Origin: Acanthopleura granulata
Lineage: Eukaryota; Mollusca; Polyplacophora; Chitonida; Chitonidae
NCBI GenBank assembly: GCA_016165875.1
Contig: JABBOT010000005.1
Location: 20,709,203-20,773,202 of the forward strand
Reading direction: 5' to 3'
DNA length: 64,000 nt
Shown: positions 14,001 to 26,600 of the stretch, in pieces
How the letters are laid out: every line of letters begins with the position of its first letter
How positions within the stretch are numbered: the stretch's first letter is position 1
Notes under the pieces: generated by a model
What the model was told of the DNA's origin: nothing
The model's database searches: none
Seen by the model: the letters and a program-made list of their open reading frames with translations, nothing else
Made by a program: the position numbers and the translations under genes

Positions 14001-15364
14001 CAGACATGCACACAACATCGAGTGTTAATAATAATATCACGTCAACCTCTACCATGGATTCCACTCTGAAGAGTCAATGTAGAAAGTTACATGAAAATGC
14101 CGCTGAGGTGCACTGAGGTTCACTGAGGTCCAGTGAGGTTGTCATCATCGCTGCGTGGAGAGTCCATATCATGACTGCTTATATACAGAAATCACCAGTT
14201 AACGGCGCTGCGCTCAAATGTGACTCAGAAATTCCTGAAATGGCTTTCTGAAATATCGAAACAGTGATCACATTTATATCTCCTTCATAGCATGCTCTGA
14301 AACACATGTATTTTTTATCTCTTTTTTTCAGAGAGCAGTGTATAAGGAATATGGAAGTGAAGAATAAAAAGTAAAGCAAATAGTCATGACGACACTCGTG
14401 CTGTTCTTGAGATGTCCAGAATTTGGTAGGATGTAGGCCACGAATTGGGCAAGGGCTTGGTAAGTAAGGGAACCAGTGTCCGGAATGCTATTTTAAAAGT
14501 TTTTTTGTGAGAGTTTCCTCTGAACGTACGAAATTTCAGTTTTTTTTCTTCACATTTTCATATTTAGTGACGTTAAAATTTACCTTAAAATGTTTTTTGG
14601 CAGAGGCCAACAGAAACTTCCAACATTCCTGCATCTCCAGGCTATTTATACTGTACCCTTCATTTGCTGCCCCCTTCCGGGATGTTTAGCTATCATTTTA
14701 CAAAGTTCCACCATATTCTTTTACGCACAGGTGTACTGGCTTATAACCCGGGTGCCTTTATACCAATAATTTCTAGAACTGTACCAACAAGCCTTCCACC
14801 CTCTCCATAACAAGTATAGTTAAGAGATAACACGCATCTCACCCACTGATGTATATTTGTAGAGAACAGTATCATATATTGTGTTCTATTTTTGTAAAAA
14901 CGGTACATTATGTTGTATTATATTACATATGAGACAGTCCGAGGTAAATTAAGTAACACAGGACAAAGCATTTGTTTCCATTTATACATTTTGTCTTATT
15001 TGTTGTTGTGACTATATACCTCTCATTTTCAGTCATTTTCGCAAATGTATACATAGTACGTCCCATATGCCGTAGGCGAGTACTACAAATGCAGCAGTTA
15101 ATTGTTTTTATAAAATTGTCTGCTCTATATTCGGTACATAAACAGGCTTTGGATTAATACCGGACAGAGCCTTTGGGCACATAACCATAATGCATCATCA
15201 TTACATGTCGCTGACAGACTTGCCTTACTTTTCCCACAGGCCAAACAAATGTAACTGAATTGCCTGTATGGCGTTTCCACGGCCTTTATTAGTTCGGCAA
15301 GCGGGGACTGTGCATATTCATAAACTGACACGTGATATTTTTATTTCTGTTTAGGTTTTAGCTG

Positions 15365-15925
15365 CCGATGCCTGAAATGGACTAGGTACCATGCTACTGA
15401 AGGTTGAGCTCGATAAGGTATTGGGCAACTGTAAGGTTGAGGTTGACTAGGTATTGTGCTACTGAAGGCTGCTAGTCAGGCCTGAAATCGACTAGGTATC
15501 TCGACACGGAATGCGTGCGGAAATGAACTATCAATATGACGCTACTGAAGTCTGATGTTAACCAGGTATCACATTATTGAAGCCGCAAGTTCTGCTGAAG
15601 CTACAAGGACCAGGTCTCATTCTGCGGAAACAATATATCCTGCTGAAGCTCCAAGGCGACTAGGTATCACGTTACTGAAGCAACGAGTCCTGTTGAAACT
15701 ACAAGGCGATTAGGTATCACGCTAATGAAGCCACATGTTTTGATGAAGCTACAAAGCGACTAGATATTACGCTACTGAAGCCACGCGTTCTGTTAAAGAT
15801 ACAATGTGACTAGGTATCACGCCTAGATACGTTGAAGCTACAAGGCGACTAGTTATCACGCTGCTGAAGCCACAAGCTCTGCTGAAACTACAAGGCCAAT
15901 AGGTATCACGCTATGGAAATAATAG
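15365..15925. repeat. Tandem array, unit about 51 bp
   Basis: Around ten diverged units follow the pattern GCTGAAGCTACAAGGCGACT-AGGTATCACGCTACTGAAGCCACAAGTTCT. The first units are more diverged and vary in length, while those from about 15590 to 15910 are more regular. No coding frame is carried through. Confidence 0.9.
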
Positions 15926-16754
15926 AGGTGAGACGAAACTTTTAATAGCCATGGTTAAAGTTAGCGTTAAATGCTACAACAACACATCATTCTGAGTAAT
16001 TCTAGACCGGTGACTCCAGACCAGCGTAATGACCAGCTGCATTTTGTTTACCTTATCCTGCTTAAAACGTTGGGAAAAAAGCCAAACTGAGATAAATCAA
16101 TAGGAAGCCGAATTTCAAAACCTTCGGTCCTCTGGATTTGCTCTACATTGCTGTTGTGTTTGCTCAACTCTTTGCTGTATGCATGTGTTTGTCTTTTACT
16201 ACATGCACCTAGCTGATCTCTCTGTTAAATTACCTAGTCTCACAGAGTGTAAACGGTAAAGTTTCTAACCCAGTCCCCACTTTCTTATTCTACCCTCGGG
16301 CGTTTAATGTCATCATGCCAGTCTGGAATGCTGTTGTTAGTTAACATTTCATCATGTGCATTTCATCATCATATTGTGGAAAATAGAACCAAATGTTTAC
16401 CTCTGTGCTATGTAGCTGGTACCGTCACTCATCTGCTCGAATTCCTCGATGCATACATCTGATCGCCACAATGTATGATGTATAAGATGAAAAACTCTTA
16501 GGGCCGATTGGATGAAAGAGAAATAACTACACTGTGGTTTAGACTATTCTGAGAATTGTTTTTCCTATCTTCCTAGTATAGGTCAATTGGTATGCATATA
16601 CGCAGTGTAACTATTCACGGCATAACTACTGGGAGAATAAGATTATTCCACTATGTGGTGTTATTCTGCGGTATTAGAGTGTAAGTGGGGAAGAAATGTT
16701 TCAATAGGTGTCCTTGACACACTCTTCTGATCTGAATACCACTGAAGTCTAGCT

Positions 16755-16960
16755 TCTGAGTTGCCGGTCCTGGCCGAAGGTTAAGACGCTTGTCTCTCAG
16801 TCGCTATGACACACGGGATGCAGGTTCAATCCCGGTCTTGGACAGGGGATTTATAGACTATTTTCTCTCGCACAATTTTCACGGGACAGGGAACAAAAGG
16901 CTCATGCGAGGCCGATAGCGCATTCCAAAGTTCGTTGAAGACGACTTGTGTCCCATCACT
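16755..16960 (+). repeat. tRNA-derived SINE-like element
   Basis: The head carries an RNA polymerase III A-box-like sequence (TGGCCGAAGGTTAAGACGC) and a B-box (GGTTCAATCCC) about 50 bp downstream, spaced as in a tRNA-Ser/Leu-like head. No complete cloverleaf can be drawn, so it is not a tRNA gene. The body runs to about 16960 without an obvious tail. Confidence 0.55.
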
Positions 16961-17771
16961 ATTTTCATGTCTGTGGGTCACACGTCCAAGTGATAAATCA
17001 GCAGTAATTTTACAAAGAGCAATTGTTTACCCCAGACACTCCGGTTTCCTGCGTCATCAAAGCTGACCACCCTATAAGTGGAATATCCTTGCACACGGTT
17101 TTAAACAATATTAAAATAAATATATGTATATTTGCCGCGGTCAGCGTGAGCTTCCACAGATTGATGCAAAACTACAGACCGCCCCGAGAGAGTTGTCTCT
17201 AAGGGAACTTGTTGTTAAGAGAACTTTCACAGAATTATTTCAATATCATTTGGAACCACACAGCATACTCTCAATAGAACACAAATCTGGCGACAATATG
17301 TCAACTACGGTATTGCGATCGCCCTTTAATATTCCACTCCTTAAACCTACGTGAAGGCAGGCATAACTTACAGCGGCGATAAATCTGACGTATTTACACC
17401 GTAGAATAAGCTTTTCCATCGGTGTGCTTACCACTGCCTATTGGAGGGATAAACGTTATACTTCAGTTTTGCTTACTCCAGCTTTATGCCCCCAGCGAAT
17501 AGATAGATAATAAATAGACAAATTTAGTCAAAGGCTATGTTTCATGTGAAAATCTTGTGATTTTAGAATCAATTTTCCCCACAAAGTTTATTTACTTGAT
17601 GAGTTGTTTTACGCCATACTTATGGTTTATTGACGGAGGAAACAGAGACGAGCCGATGGAAAACCACTGCACTTCGTCATGTACTTGACGAACTTCATGC
17701 CGCAGTCGAAAGGAAAGAATTTTTAATTAAAAGTGGCCTAATTTTAAAATGACTCCTTTTTTATTCAACAG

Positions 17772-18902
17772 GCTCTTAATGCGTCCTCATCATCCAATGA
17801 CACTCCTGTGAACCGAAGCTTGGCAGAAATATACGCGATACACAACCCAGGCCAGGTTGCCGTGGACAAATATGTTACCCCCATTATATACATATTAGGC
17901 TTTCCCGGAAATATCCTGGCTTTCCTTGTTTGGATCGGAAAGCGCATGCGCCATTCATCTGGATGTTACCTGGCAGCTTTGGCGCTTTCTGATCTGATAT
18001 TCATGACGTTGCACGTTCTGTTCGAGTTGGTGAGCGTTTGGAACATGTCCATATTAAACGTGCCTGTCATTTGTGAGATCTACACCATATTATTTCTGTC
18101 GTCCCAGTATTACTCCCCTTTGCTGGTTCTTGGGTTTACCGTAGAGCGCTACATATCTATCTGTCACCCGTTCAGAAGGGAGAAACTGTGCACCATTCGG
18201 CGCGCAGTTATCGTCATTGTTTTGTTGTGCTTTCTGTCCTTGGGATTGTGCTCTATTCAGGGATATTTCTGGATGTATGACTATGGGCAAAGAATCTGTA
18301 CCATGAGACCGAATGTCGAATCCATCTGGTCCATTTGGACGTGGGTGACAGAAATGCTAATATTTCTGCTTGTTCCGGTTATGGTTTTGGCGGTTAACAT
18401 CCGGGTGATCAAAGAAGCACGGCGCATGAGTCGCGAAGAGTCCATGCGCTCACTGAAAGGAACGCCGCGAAAAAACTCGGCCACGACACTGATGCTTCTG
18501 GCGGTCTCCTTTTATCTAATAGTGACCACTTTGCCAGTGTCCATCGTGTATGCGTTAAATTATTCTTTCCTGGGAGGCAGGCTGTCGATGACCGACGCAG
18601 AAATAGAAAACGACGTAACGTGGCAACAACATTTTGCTTATTTGCAGGCAAGAGCAGTGATTCAGGAAATTGGCCTCACGCACTACGCGTGCAACTTTTA
18701 TATTTATTGCATAACGGGTAAAATTTTTCGGGGAGAGTTGTGCAAAATGATGGCTTTCCTTCGCTGCAAAGCATGGCGTAAAGGCGGCATGCTAGGCGAA
18801 CATACCCGCTACTACAGCACAGCCGAAACAACTGTTGCTTTGAATGCGTGCGCTACTGCTAATGGTCGGAGTAACCAATCAACGCCTGAGACGTCGGTGT
18901 GA
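17772..18902 (+). CDS. Class A (rhodopsin-like) peptide-type G-protein-coupled receptor, main exon
   Basis: One exon encodes all seven membrane segments. Counting from the GTG at 17808 as residue 1: TM1 about 20-44 with GFPGN, TM2 52-76 with LALSDL, TM3 87-115 ending ERY (113-115), then CHPF; TM4 131-155; TM5 177-201 with a proline at 190; TM6 224-250 with TLP; TM7 280-303. C89 and C164 can form the usual TM3-loop 2 disulphide. TM7 has NFYIY in place of NPxxY. The layout resembles FMRFamide- or neuropeptide-type receptors expanded in lophotrochozoans; the ligand is unknown. The protein ends in ETSV, a class I PDZ-binding pattern. The exon starts at the acceptor TTTATTCAACAG, giving 12 extra residues with NAS and NDT glycosylation sites. 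No in-frame ATG precedes TM1 and a TAA lies at 17745, so the start codon is in an upstream exon. Confidence 0.93.
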   Translation, partial: ALNASSSSNDTPVNRSLAEIYAIHNPGQVAVDKYVTPIIYILGFPGNILAFLVWIGKRMRHSSGCYLAALALSDLIFMTLHVLFELVSVWNMSILNVPVICEIYTILFLSSQYYSPLLVLGFTVERYISICHPFRREKLCTIRRAVIVIVLLCFLSLGLCSIQGYFWMYDYGQRICTMRPNVESIWSIWTWVTEMLIFLLVPVMVLAVNIRVIKEARRMSREESMRSLKGTPRKNSATTLMLLAVSFYLIVTTLPVSIVYALNYSFLGGRLSMTDAEIENDVTWQQHFAYLQARAVIQEIGLTHYACNFYIYCITGKIFRGELCKMMAFLRCKAWRKGGMLGEHTRYYSTAETTVALNACATANGRSNQSTPETSV

Positions 18903-19198
18903 TCACGCACATGCGCAACAGTTCTGGATGCGACGTTCTTTCGGATACATCCATGGATCGTTTATTCTCCATGGCAGCTGCTATAATTTACGTAACCTGT
19001 GATTAATCTGCTTTTAACAATGAGCAATTCAAGAAAATACGTCTCTATTTACAGTGATATTGATTGCTAATTTATGCAACACTCGGGAATTCTGTGAAGG
19101 CCGTATTTGACAGAGCAGTCTGAAGTTCTCGTACCATTGCAGTGGTGCTGGTTTCCTCTGCAGCTGTGTAGGTTTCCTGTTACTAAACTCTATAGACA

Positions 19199-19204
19199 AA
19201 TAAA
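19199..19204 (+). promoter_or_regulatory. Candidate polyadenylation signal of the receptor gene
   Basis: AATAAA about 300 bp after the receptor stop codon in the sense orientation, the first such hexamer I saw downstream. Its position is plausible; the base composition makes chance matches common. Confidence 0.45.
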
Positions 19205-20145
19205 GGAAATCATTTCATTTGATATGTGACATTTGTCTGTGTGATGAGTGTAGAAAACAATGAGAGATTGAGATTCTGGGGACAAATTGATTGACTGAAC
19301 GAATGACCGATGTATAACGCAGTACGAATATTTCACTCAGTATGTACAATGGTGGTCGGTTTCGATGGAGGAAGCAAGATTTACGGAGTGTGCTGAGTAC
19401 ACATGTAACTACTGCATTTAATACTTCTCGATCAGGAAACCCGTTCCCTTTCTTCTTTTCACTTATGTCAAGTGTCATGAATTGGAGACCCGCCACCCCT
19501 TCCTCCCCCAAGTACTTAGGTCCCAAGGTTGGTAGTCTATGGTTTATTTCAACCATTGTGATGTGAGCAAACAGGTAGCTTAGTATTTATGTATTGTTAT
19601 TCATTTTGTACCCGAGAAGTCACTGAGTTGTGAAAGATTCACCATTTTTAGCTTTTGTAATAATTTTGGCCTGCCTTAAACAAACGTGTTTCAGTCTCGA
19701 GCTCGCACCCATATTGGTAATGAAGGCACTTCGCTTCACCGTATTCGCCTCCTGTGGATTTGGTAAAAAGAAAAGTAAGCTGTGCGGTTCCGTCAGTTCT
19801 ATGCGTAAAATTTTTACATTCATATAAGAAAATCAAAAATCAGTTTACGTAGAGTTTACATTTTGGTGTGAATCACCTCTGGCGTCGGTTACCTTACCTG
19901 ATCTACTTCGTGACCTCCCAGAATACACTCACTGCTTATTTCTTGAAAGTCTTAATGTGTGGGTTAGACCGGGATTCTCACTAGCTACTAAAAGCACTGT
20001 TCTCGTAACGGCCATCCCAACGTAAATGCTCACGTACACCGGTCCTTGAAGCGCGTGCGCCACTCTTTACGCTCTCTTTGCAGAATTCTCGGAGGTCGTA
20101 AGATTGGGGATCAATTCATTTCAGGTCAAACCAAAGACTAGAACT

Positions 20146-21325
20146 AGAGTTCTAGTTCCATTTATACCCATGTTGTTACTGTACTGTTGTTCGCTCGGCG
20201 AACATACATCAATACTTATGGTACATTGGCTGAGCCGCAAGCAGTGTAAGTGGATGTGATACCTCTGTGAAGGCTTTATCCTGTCTTGTTTCTTCCATTT
20301 TCATACTCGGAGAGCTGTGGCTAAAATGTGAACTACCATCCCTGGTCATGTGCAACGGAAGTGTTGTCATAGGCAATGAGGCAATGCGTGAATTTCTCGT
20401 GAATTGAGTAATTTTGATTGGTTGGATTCGAGGCCACGAACCGTGACCTTCTGGTATAAATATGGAGCCCGCGAACCTTTAAGGTCGTCATTTTGGGAAA
20501 CAGAGCAAAATTAGAAGACCATCTTACGACCACTTTGAGATGGCTCAAAGTTTAGTGTTTAGTGCGGATAGTGACCGTCCCACTGTAAGTTGAATACCTC
20601 CATAGCATCATCTCTCCCTCAGTAATGATCAACGTGGTGGTGTCTAGGTAGCAACTAGAGAAGTTTGTCAAAAGCCAGATCCGCTCTCAGACGACGGTTG
20701 TAAATAGCTACACTCACGGGGAATCGCCAAGGAATTGTCCATCAACTTCTCCAAATGGATTCGGTGTGGGTGATAGTGCATTGGGTAAACTCTATAGGCA
20801 TTTCACGTACTGTTCGCAGAACAATTAATCATAAAAGGATCTCAAGACTGATATGGTGAGTAGTAGATTCCAAACTCCCATCCCGCATATGTTCAAAGTC
20901 TAAATATTATGTTATAAAGATTGGTCCACAATGAAATGTACAACTGGGATTCCTCTGAAACTGATGACGTCATAATGCTCTACATAGCATGAATATTATA
21001 AATAGCCATGTACAAATCAAAAATTCTCATTTCACAAGGAATTCCCGCATTGCGTTATTCCGTTGCACGTGACCATGAACTAGCCAGGATGACAGTCCAC
21101 ATTTCAGCCAGAGTTCTCCGTGTATGTAAAGGGAAGAAACAAGACAGAAAAAAAGCCTTCACAGAGGTATTTCATGTTAAGTTCACATCTACTTACAACA
21201 CTTGTTACTCGAACACAAGCATAAAGAATACACACCAGCCATTACACCATGAGTATTGATGTGTGTTCGCTGAGCAAACAACAGTACAACATCAACATGA
21301 GTATAACTGGAGCTAGAACTCTGTC
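20146..21325. repeat. Long inverted repeat, arms about 280-315 bp
   Basis: The left arm (about 20146-20426) and the right arm (about 21010-21325) are reverse complements at high but imperfect similarity over their whole length. Shared blocks include GAGTTCTAG, CATGTTG, GTACTGTTGTT, CATCAATACT, ACCTCTGTGAAGGCTTT and CTGTCTTGTTTCTTCC, in mirrored order. The spacer is about 580 bp. The two short open frames at its inner edges (minus 20333-20548 and plus 21008-21259) are partly mirror images of each other and are not taken as genes. It could be a foldback transposon or a non-autonomous element with long terminal inverted repeats; no transposase frame is visible. Confidence 0.85.
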
Positions 21326-22839
21326 AATACGTCAGTATATGTATATACTTAGGACTCCTCCGCCTCGTGTGCCTGAAAAATGGTTATGTGCGACGTAAAA
21401 CCCTCATCCTCATGTGACTGAATACTTAAGTACGGCGGAAAATCTAAGGATATACGTAAAGACCTTGAACAACGTCAACATCACTGGGGACATGGTGATG
21501 AGGCAGGGAATGATGTCAGAGAACTCAAGGCTCTGTCGTAAGCTTTACTTCTGTTCGTACTTGATACGCGTGCGTTCTCCACATGCACAATTCTACCATT
21601 GGACTAAGCATCCCCGAGACCTGGTCACTTTGCATGGTCTTCATGTAATTAAATGTGATGACAACACAGCACTTCGAGTAATTCTAGGCCGGTGATGTCT
21701 AATAAATTGTATTTAACATGTCTCTAATAATTTTTTTTACCTAATTCTGCTAAAGTCATGGTGCTGGAGGCGTGTAAGCTGTTACATGTGCCGCTTTAAC
21801 ACTGACATGAACAGTTAGAATAAAACCCAAACTGATGTAAATTGAAAGGTGGCCGAATTTCACCGGTAAGCTGTGACAATTTGCCAACTAATACACAGTC
21901 GTCGCTGTTTTAGTTTTACTCTCTGTGCTGTAGTCTTATTATATCATAGATACACCAGGGACAATTTTTATTGACGAATATCAGGCCTAAAAGGTCGCAC
22001 AGACCTCAAAAGGTCAGGCTTGTCTAGTTTTGGCAGTGGTGTAAGCGTAGGGAGCGGAGCATGTCCTTTAAAGAGTATGGTCGAGAACCCCATGCTTCTT
22101 GAAACCTGTTTGGCCACCGTACAAGTGTAAAATGATAAAATGGTAAGAACCGTAAGAGCTTCAGTATCCAAAGAGATATGGATAATTCTGTCTACTGCAA
22201 ATATAACTATGTTTCGTGATAATTATTTACAATGAATTTTATCTGTTTACTCAACTTGCATTTCGTATTTAATGCTTTATTAACAGGTGTTTTGTAAAAT
22301 ATAGTGGACTACGGTATGGAAAGTACAACCGGAGAAGGGATGACTGTGTGACACTTGAATCCCGGTAAATTCCGGGATGTTGTCAATTTGCATTAGTAAG
22401 GCTTTTATTTTAACCGATCATGTAAATGTTTAGATACCCCCAACTTACACGCCCATAGCACTGTGGCTGATGCGGCAATTAGTTTTAAAAAAAAGAAAAA
22501 GCCGCGGGGGCGTTATTTATAATTAATTAAAAGTCACTCAAAATGCTGCTTTGTCAGAACATTTAATAAACACTCACATGAAAAATCCCTTTTAGCAGTA
22601 GGCTGACTCCATCAAAGGATTCACACCGAAGCATGAACTCAAATCTGAGAAAATAAAGTATTGAATAACTGAGCTGTTATTCTCCACGTCTGCGGGCAAG
22701 TATTCTTGTGTGACATTTACTAAGTTGTCTCCCTTGGATTTGGAAATGATCAGTTTCCATCACACTACATAAGCTTACTGTTAGCTGTGTTATGTGTCCA
22801 CGGATTGCAGCAGAAACCAACCAGGTAAGATATGAATTA

Positions 22840-23094
22840 TTTATTTATTTATTCGATTTCACTCATACGCCGTTGGCCAGCATTAATGTGGGAGGAAACC
22901 GGGGAGAACCCCCTGGTGAGGAGGGCGTTGGGACCCACGACCATCCGCAGGGCGCTGGCAGACCTTCCCACGTACCGCCTGAGAGGAAGCCAGCATGAGC
23001 TGAACTTGAACTCACAACGACCGCATTGATGGGAAGCTTCTGTGTCATTACACTGCCCTAACACGCTTACCAACCGAGCCACAGAGGCCCCAGG
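22840..23094 (-). repeat. SINE, full length (family A), with target duplication
   Basis: In minus orientation it runs from a tRNA-like head (GGCCTCTGTGGCTCGGTTGG, then a B-box-like GTTGTGAGTTCAAGTTCA) through a body with CTGGCTTCCTCTCAGG, GGGAAGGTCTGCCAGC and GGTTTCCTCCCACATTAATG to an (AAATA)n tail. The 9-bp sequence TATGAATTA flanks it on both sides (22831-22839 and 23095-23103). The body looks like the Meta-domain SINEs described from bivalves and other invertebrates; that name is from memory. Confidence 0.85.
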
Positions 23095-23611
23095 TATGAA
23101 TTAAATCCGATGAATTCTGCGGCTTCTTTCTGGACAGTCCAAAAGCAGTTCAAAAACACCTCGTGTGCCATGTGGCTGAGTGCCGTACAAGTTTTACCTG
23201 ATTCACACCCTGTCCCCTAAGGTAAAATAAAGGGAAAACATGCGCTCGTGTGCCAGTGCGAGTGTCTGCTCGTTGCCGCCATTTACCATTTTGGCGTTTG
23301 TAAAGGCTAGGGCTGTCCCATTCTTCCCCGCTGACACATTTTCCAACGTTCATTGTGAAAATGGCATTCTTCAAAGAATTTACGTCAATGTACCATGTGA
23401 CAGCACCCACGTCTTCACTACAGCCCTGACTGGTTTTCATTTCATTACGGCGATTGATTTTAAGTGTGTAGGGAACAGACTGTCCAGAATAAACCTCAGA
23501 CTCGTGCATAATTATCTGACGAACATTTAAATCTGTAACTGATATTGGCACACGGAATACGTTCAATCTCTATGTTTTATATGTAAAAGGCAAACGAGTT
23601 TCAACGAACTG

Positions 23612-23668
23612 AATGTATTTATTTATTTGATTCGTGTTTTACGCCGTGCTCAAGATTACTGAGCTTGA
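23612..23668 (-). repeat. SINE family A, 3' end fragment
   Basis: ATTTATTTATTTGATTCG followed by GTGTTTTACGCCGTGCTCAAG matches the tail end of family A in minus orientation; similarity stops after about 55 bp. Confidence 0.6.
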
Positions 23669-26600
23669 TGTAAGACTGCCTAAACGGTCTGGCAAGCGCT
23701 GCAACCAACACCGTGCGGATCGTTGAGCCTCCGGGACTCGAGAACTGCTGTTGATGGCACTATATTTTAATAGTTAAACCAATCTGATGACGTATTTCCA
23801 GATGAAGCTTCTTTTTAACAAAGCTTGTACGCGAGGCAGCAAATGTCATTATGATACATATCAAAATTTTTTTTTGGGTGGAGGAATCCCTATCTACAAA
23901 AAGCTAATCCAAACCTGGTGTGGGTTACCGGGACCGACTGATTGAAACGCTATCATCAAACATGTTCCACTTATACGATGAAGGCAGTTTTGTAAGCCGG
24001 GGAAACCGGTGTGTGCAGGGTAAACCACTGATTCGTGGCAAGAAACACTAGGAAAACTTCCCCACTTGTCACTTGAACTTGCACGCCATATTCGCACAAG
24101 ACAACTTGCATTGAAGCATATTTGGCGCTTATTATCATCAAAATAAATTACGAGAGAGAAACCAAAAGCCACTGAATGTGTTGTGATAACAATCTTTATT
24201 GGCTTTAACGAGAATCATATACATGTATTATACTGTGGAAACATATACGAAAATAGGCTCTCGTAATAATCAACAGGAAATCAACGAGCTTCTCGCTTGA
24301 GAAACGTGTGACCATTATTCAACATGCCAAGGTAAGTGGAATATAACTGATGAAACACGAGCAGTGTTCCGTATCCCAGGGTGAAGCCTCAGAAATGAGA
24401 AAAGGTGAAAAGTACATCGTGTTTTATTTACGCTGTCTAATTGGATGTAGTTTTTCGACAATCAAAAATTGTTAAATGTGTTCACTGCTGCCATGTAGGA
24501 TCACATTTTTGTGAATAGACGTACGCTGCATTTAGGATTCAAACCCCATCTGCATGGCATCTTATGTTAACTAACGTCACCTAGGGATTTATGTGCCAGT
24601 TGATGGACGACGCCCAATATATATATATATTAGCACTGCCCGATACATTCAATTTCGTTTTCTAAGTTAACACTGCTTTAGATTTAAATTCCATTGGATG
24701 GACCCCTTTGGATAGACTACCAGCCCTGTTGGATATCTAAATATAACTTTGAACGAAACGCCTACCACTATCTGGGGATTTAGATCCGACTTGAAAACAG
24801 ATTAAGACTGAGATTGGTTTTAGAACCCACTGGATAGCATTCTTCAAGGAGCAAAATTCAAATCTCACAACTTTTTTGGGGGTTGCAGTTTGTATAGATA
24901 TTCCAGAAGTGTTTGTCAAAAAGTAATCACAGTGACTGTTGTTAAAGTATGAAAGAAAAAACCCTTGCAAGGGAGGCCTTGATAGAAGTAGAGTATTCTA
25001 TGTGGTTTCATTTGATCTGGAGCAGAAGGATCTACATTTTTATTAACTGAGACGATAAGTAGTGTGTTTTCTTTGTAAAATGAGATATTCTCACAAGCGT
25101 CATAAAGAAACAAAAATGTTCACCGGTTGTTTTATCCGGAAGTATAATTCAATACTCATGATACCACATAACACACGCAGGCCAGTAAGCAGTCGGAAAG
25201 TTTGTCATTCATACTACGTTTACTTATAGATTGTATAATATATTCGAAGGGAAAGGATAAAAAATTACAATATGGACTACTACAACTCAACGTAATGAAT
25301 GTCATGTTGAGAAACATGTGAACAACGAGACATGCAGAAAAAAACCTTCGAACAAAAGAACAGTTTAAGGATAACCGTTCCCAGAAGGTAAGAAAGAAAT
25401 GGCCACTATTATAACAACAGTCTTTCGCCGTATCAGGCAGATTTCGGGGGATTAGGAAACAGGAATGCCCGGTTGTAAGATATACATACAAAACGATGGC
25501 TTTTTAAGGCAAGATATTAAGTCATAAGATTAACATGAAGAATTGATAGTTAATGCCAAAGATGATACGAAAATGATACGTCAAAATAGACCTTCACTTA
25601 GCATTAAAAGTGTCTGTTACGTCGTCATTACAGCTTTATACTGGATTACGAAAGAAAAAGGAAACAAAATTTGAAAACAATGCAATAGTGCACAGGTAAG
25701 TTTCTGGGTTTTTCTGGGTTTATTCTGGAGTAGTTGTTTCAAAGTTACAAATTGGCACCCCTAAATTATTTTTTGCAGTGTTTGATAGAGATAATGGTAA
25801 ATGAACAATAAGTAACCCCATGGAATCTCGAAGATTACAGTCGAGTCCAAAGTGGAAAACCTCCAGACAGATATGGGCGTACTTGTAAGCATTTCCGACT
25901 TTTCCAAGCTGCTTTCAGGATGTGTGAAAACACGTTGTGGTCTGCTGTTGCACAGCTGTGCTTTACAACTACCTCTTTGTTTTACCAGCACAACTATTTA
26001 GAAACAATGACGCATTAGGGAAAGTATCTAAGGGCTCCAGAGCTAAGGATGACTATGTTCTCTTTTGTTTCGAAATTATCATCCTTTCACAAGAAAACAT
26101 AAAAATGAATGGCGGTATTTCTGATAATGGAATCTGATGATTACAGGCATGATTACAGAATATGTCGCAAGGTTCGTCCTCACGTGAATTAAAACTATAA
26201 CTGTAACGGGAACGAATCATCTACAACTCATGGAAGACTTTGTTGAAGTCGATCAAACGGTCTAATATAAATAAACTAGATCATACAGGGATACAACTCC
26301 TGATCCGAAAACGGACCAGTATTTGGTTTCATCAACTCAGTTGCCTCCCTTCCTACACAGTAACGCTGTCTATAATACACAGTGCTTCGGAGCAAGAATG
26401 TAGTTGTTTTACTGTTCATATCACAGACCATCGAGCGTTTTCTGTAGGCTGATCAAGATCATTAAGAGATCTATTACCGATGTCACTTTCACGTAAATGA
26501 CTTCAAACTGCCAGAATGGGTTTAAAAGTCCACTTCCTGTCAGACACTCTTCTCATAACAGCTGATAACAATATGAACAAGGGCACGAATACTAGTGTTC

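Larger units (their letters stand above)
8090..17771. other. Non-coding stretch upstream of the receptor exon (possible intron)
   Basis: It contains a tandem array near 15.6 kb and a tRNA-like SINE near 16.8 kb. The overlapping frames at 10446-10954 (up to 161 codons, minus) show no family features. Any 5' exon of the receptor gene should lie here or further upstream. Confidence 0.5.

Noticed and set aside
16755..16830. tRNA gene
   Set aside because: A- and B-boxes are present but the acceptor and anticodon stems do not pair; it is a SINE head.
23150..23566. 138-codon minus-strand frame with a 96-codon frame opposite
   Set aside because: Neither shows a signal peptide, domain or known motif; probably chance or a decayed repeat.
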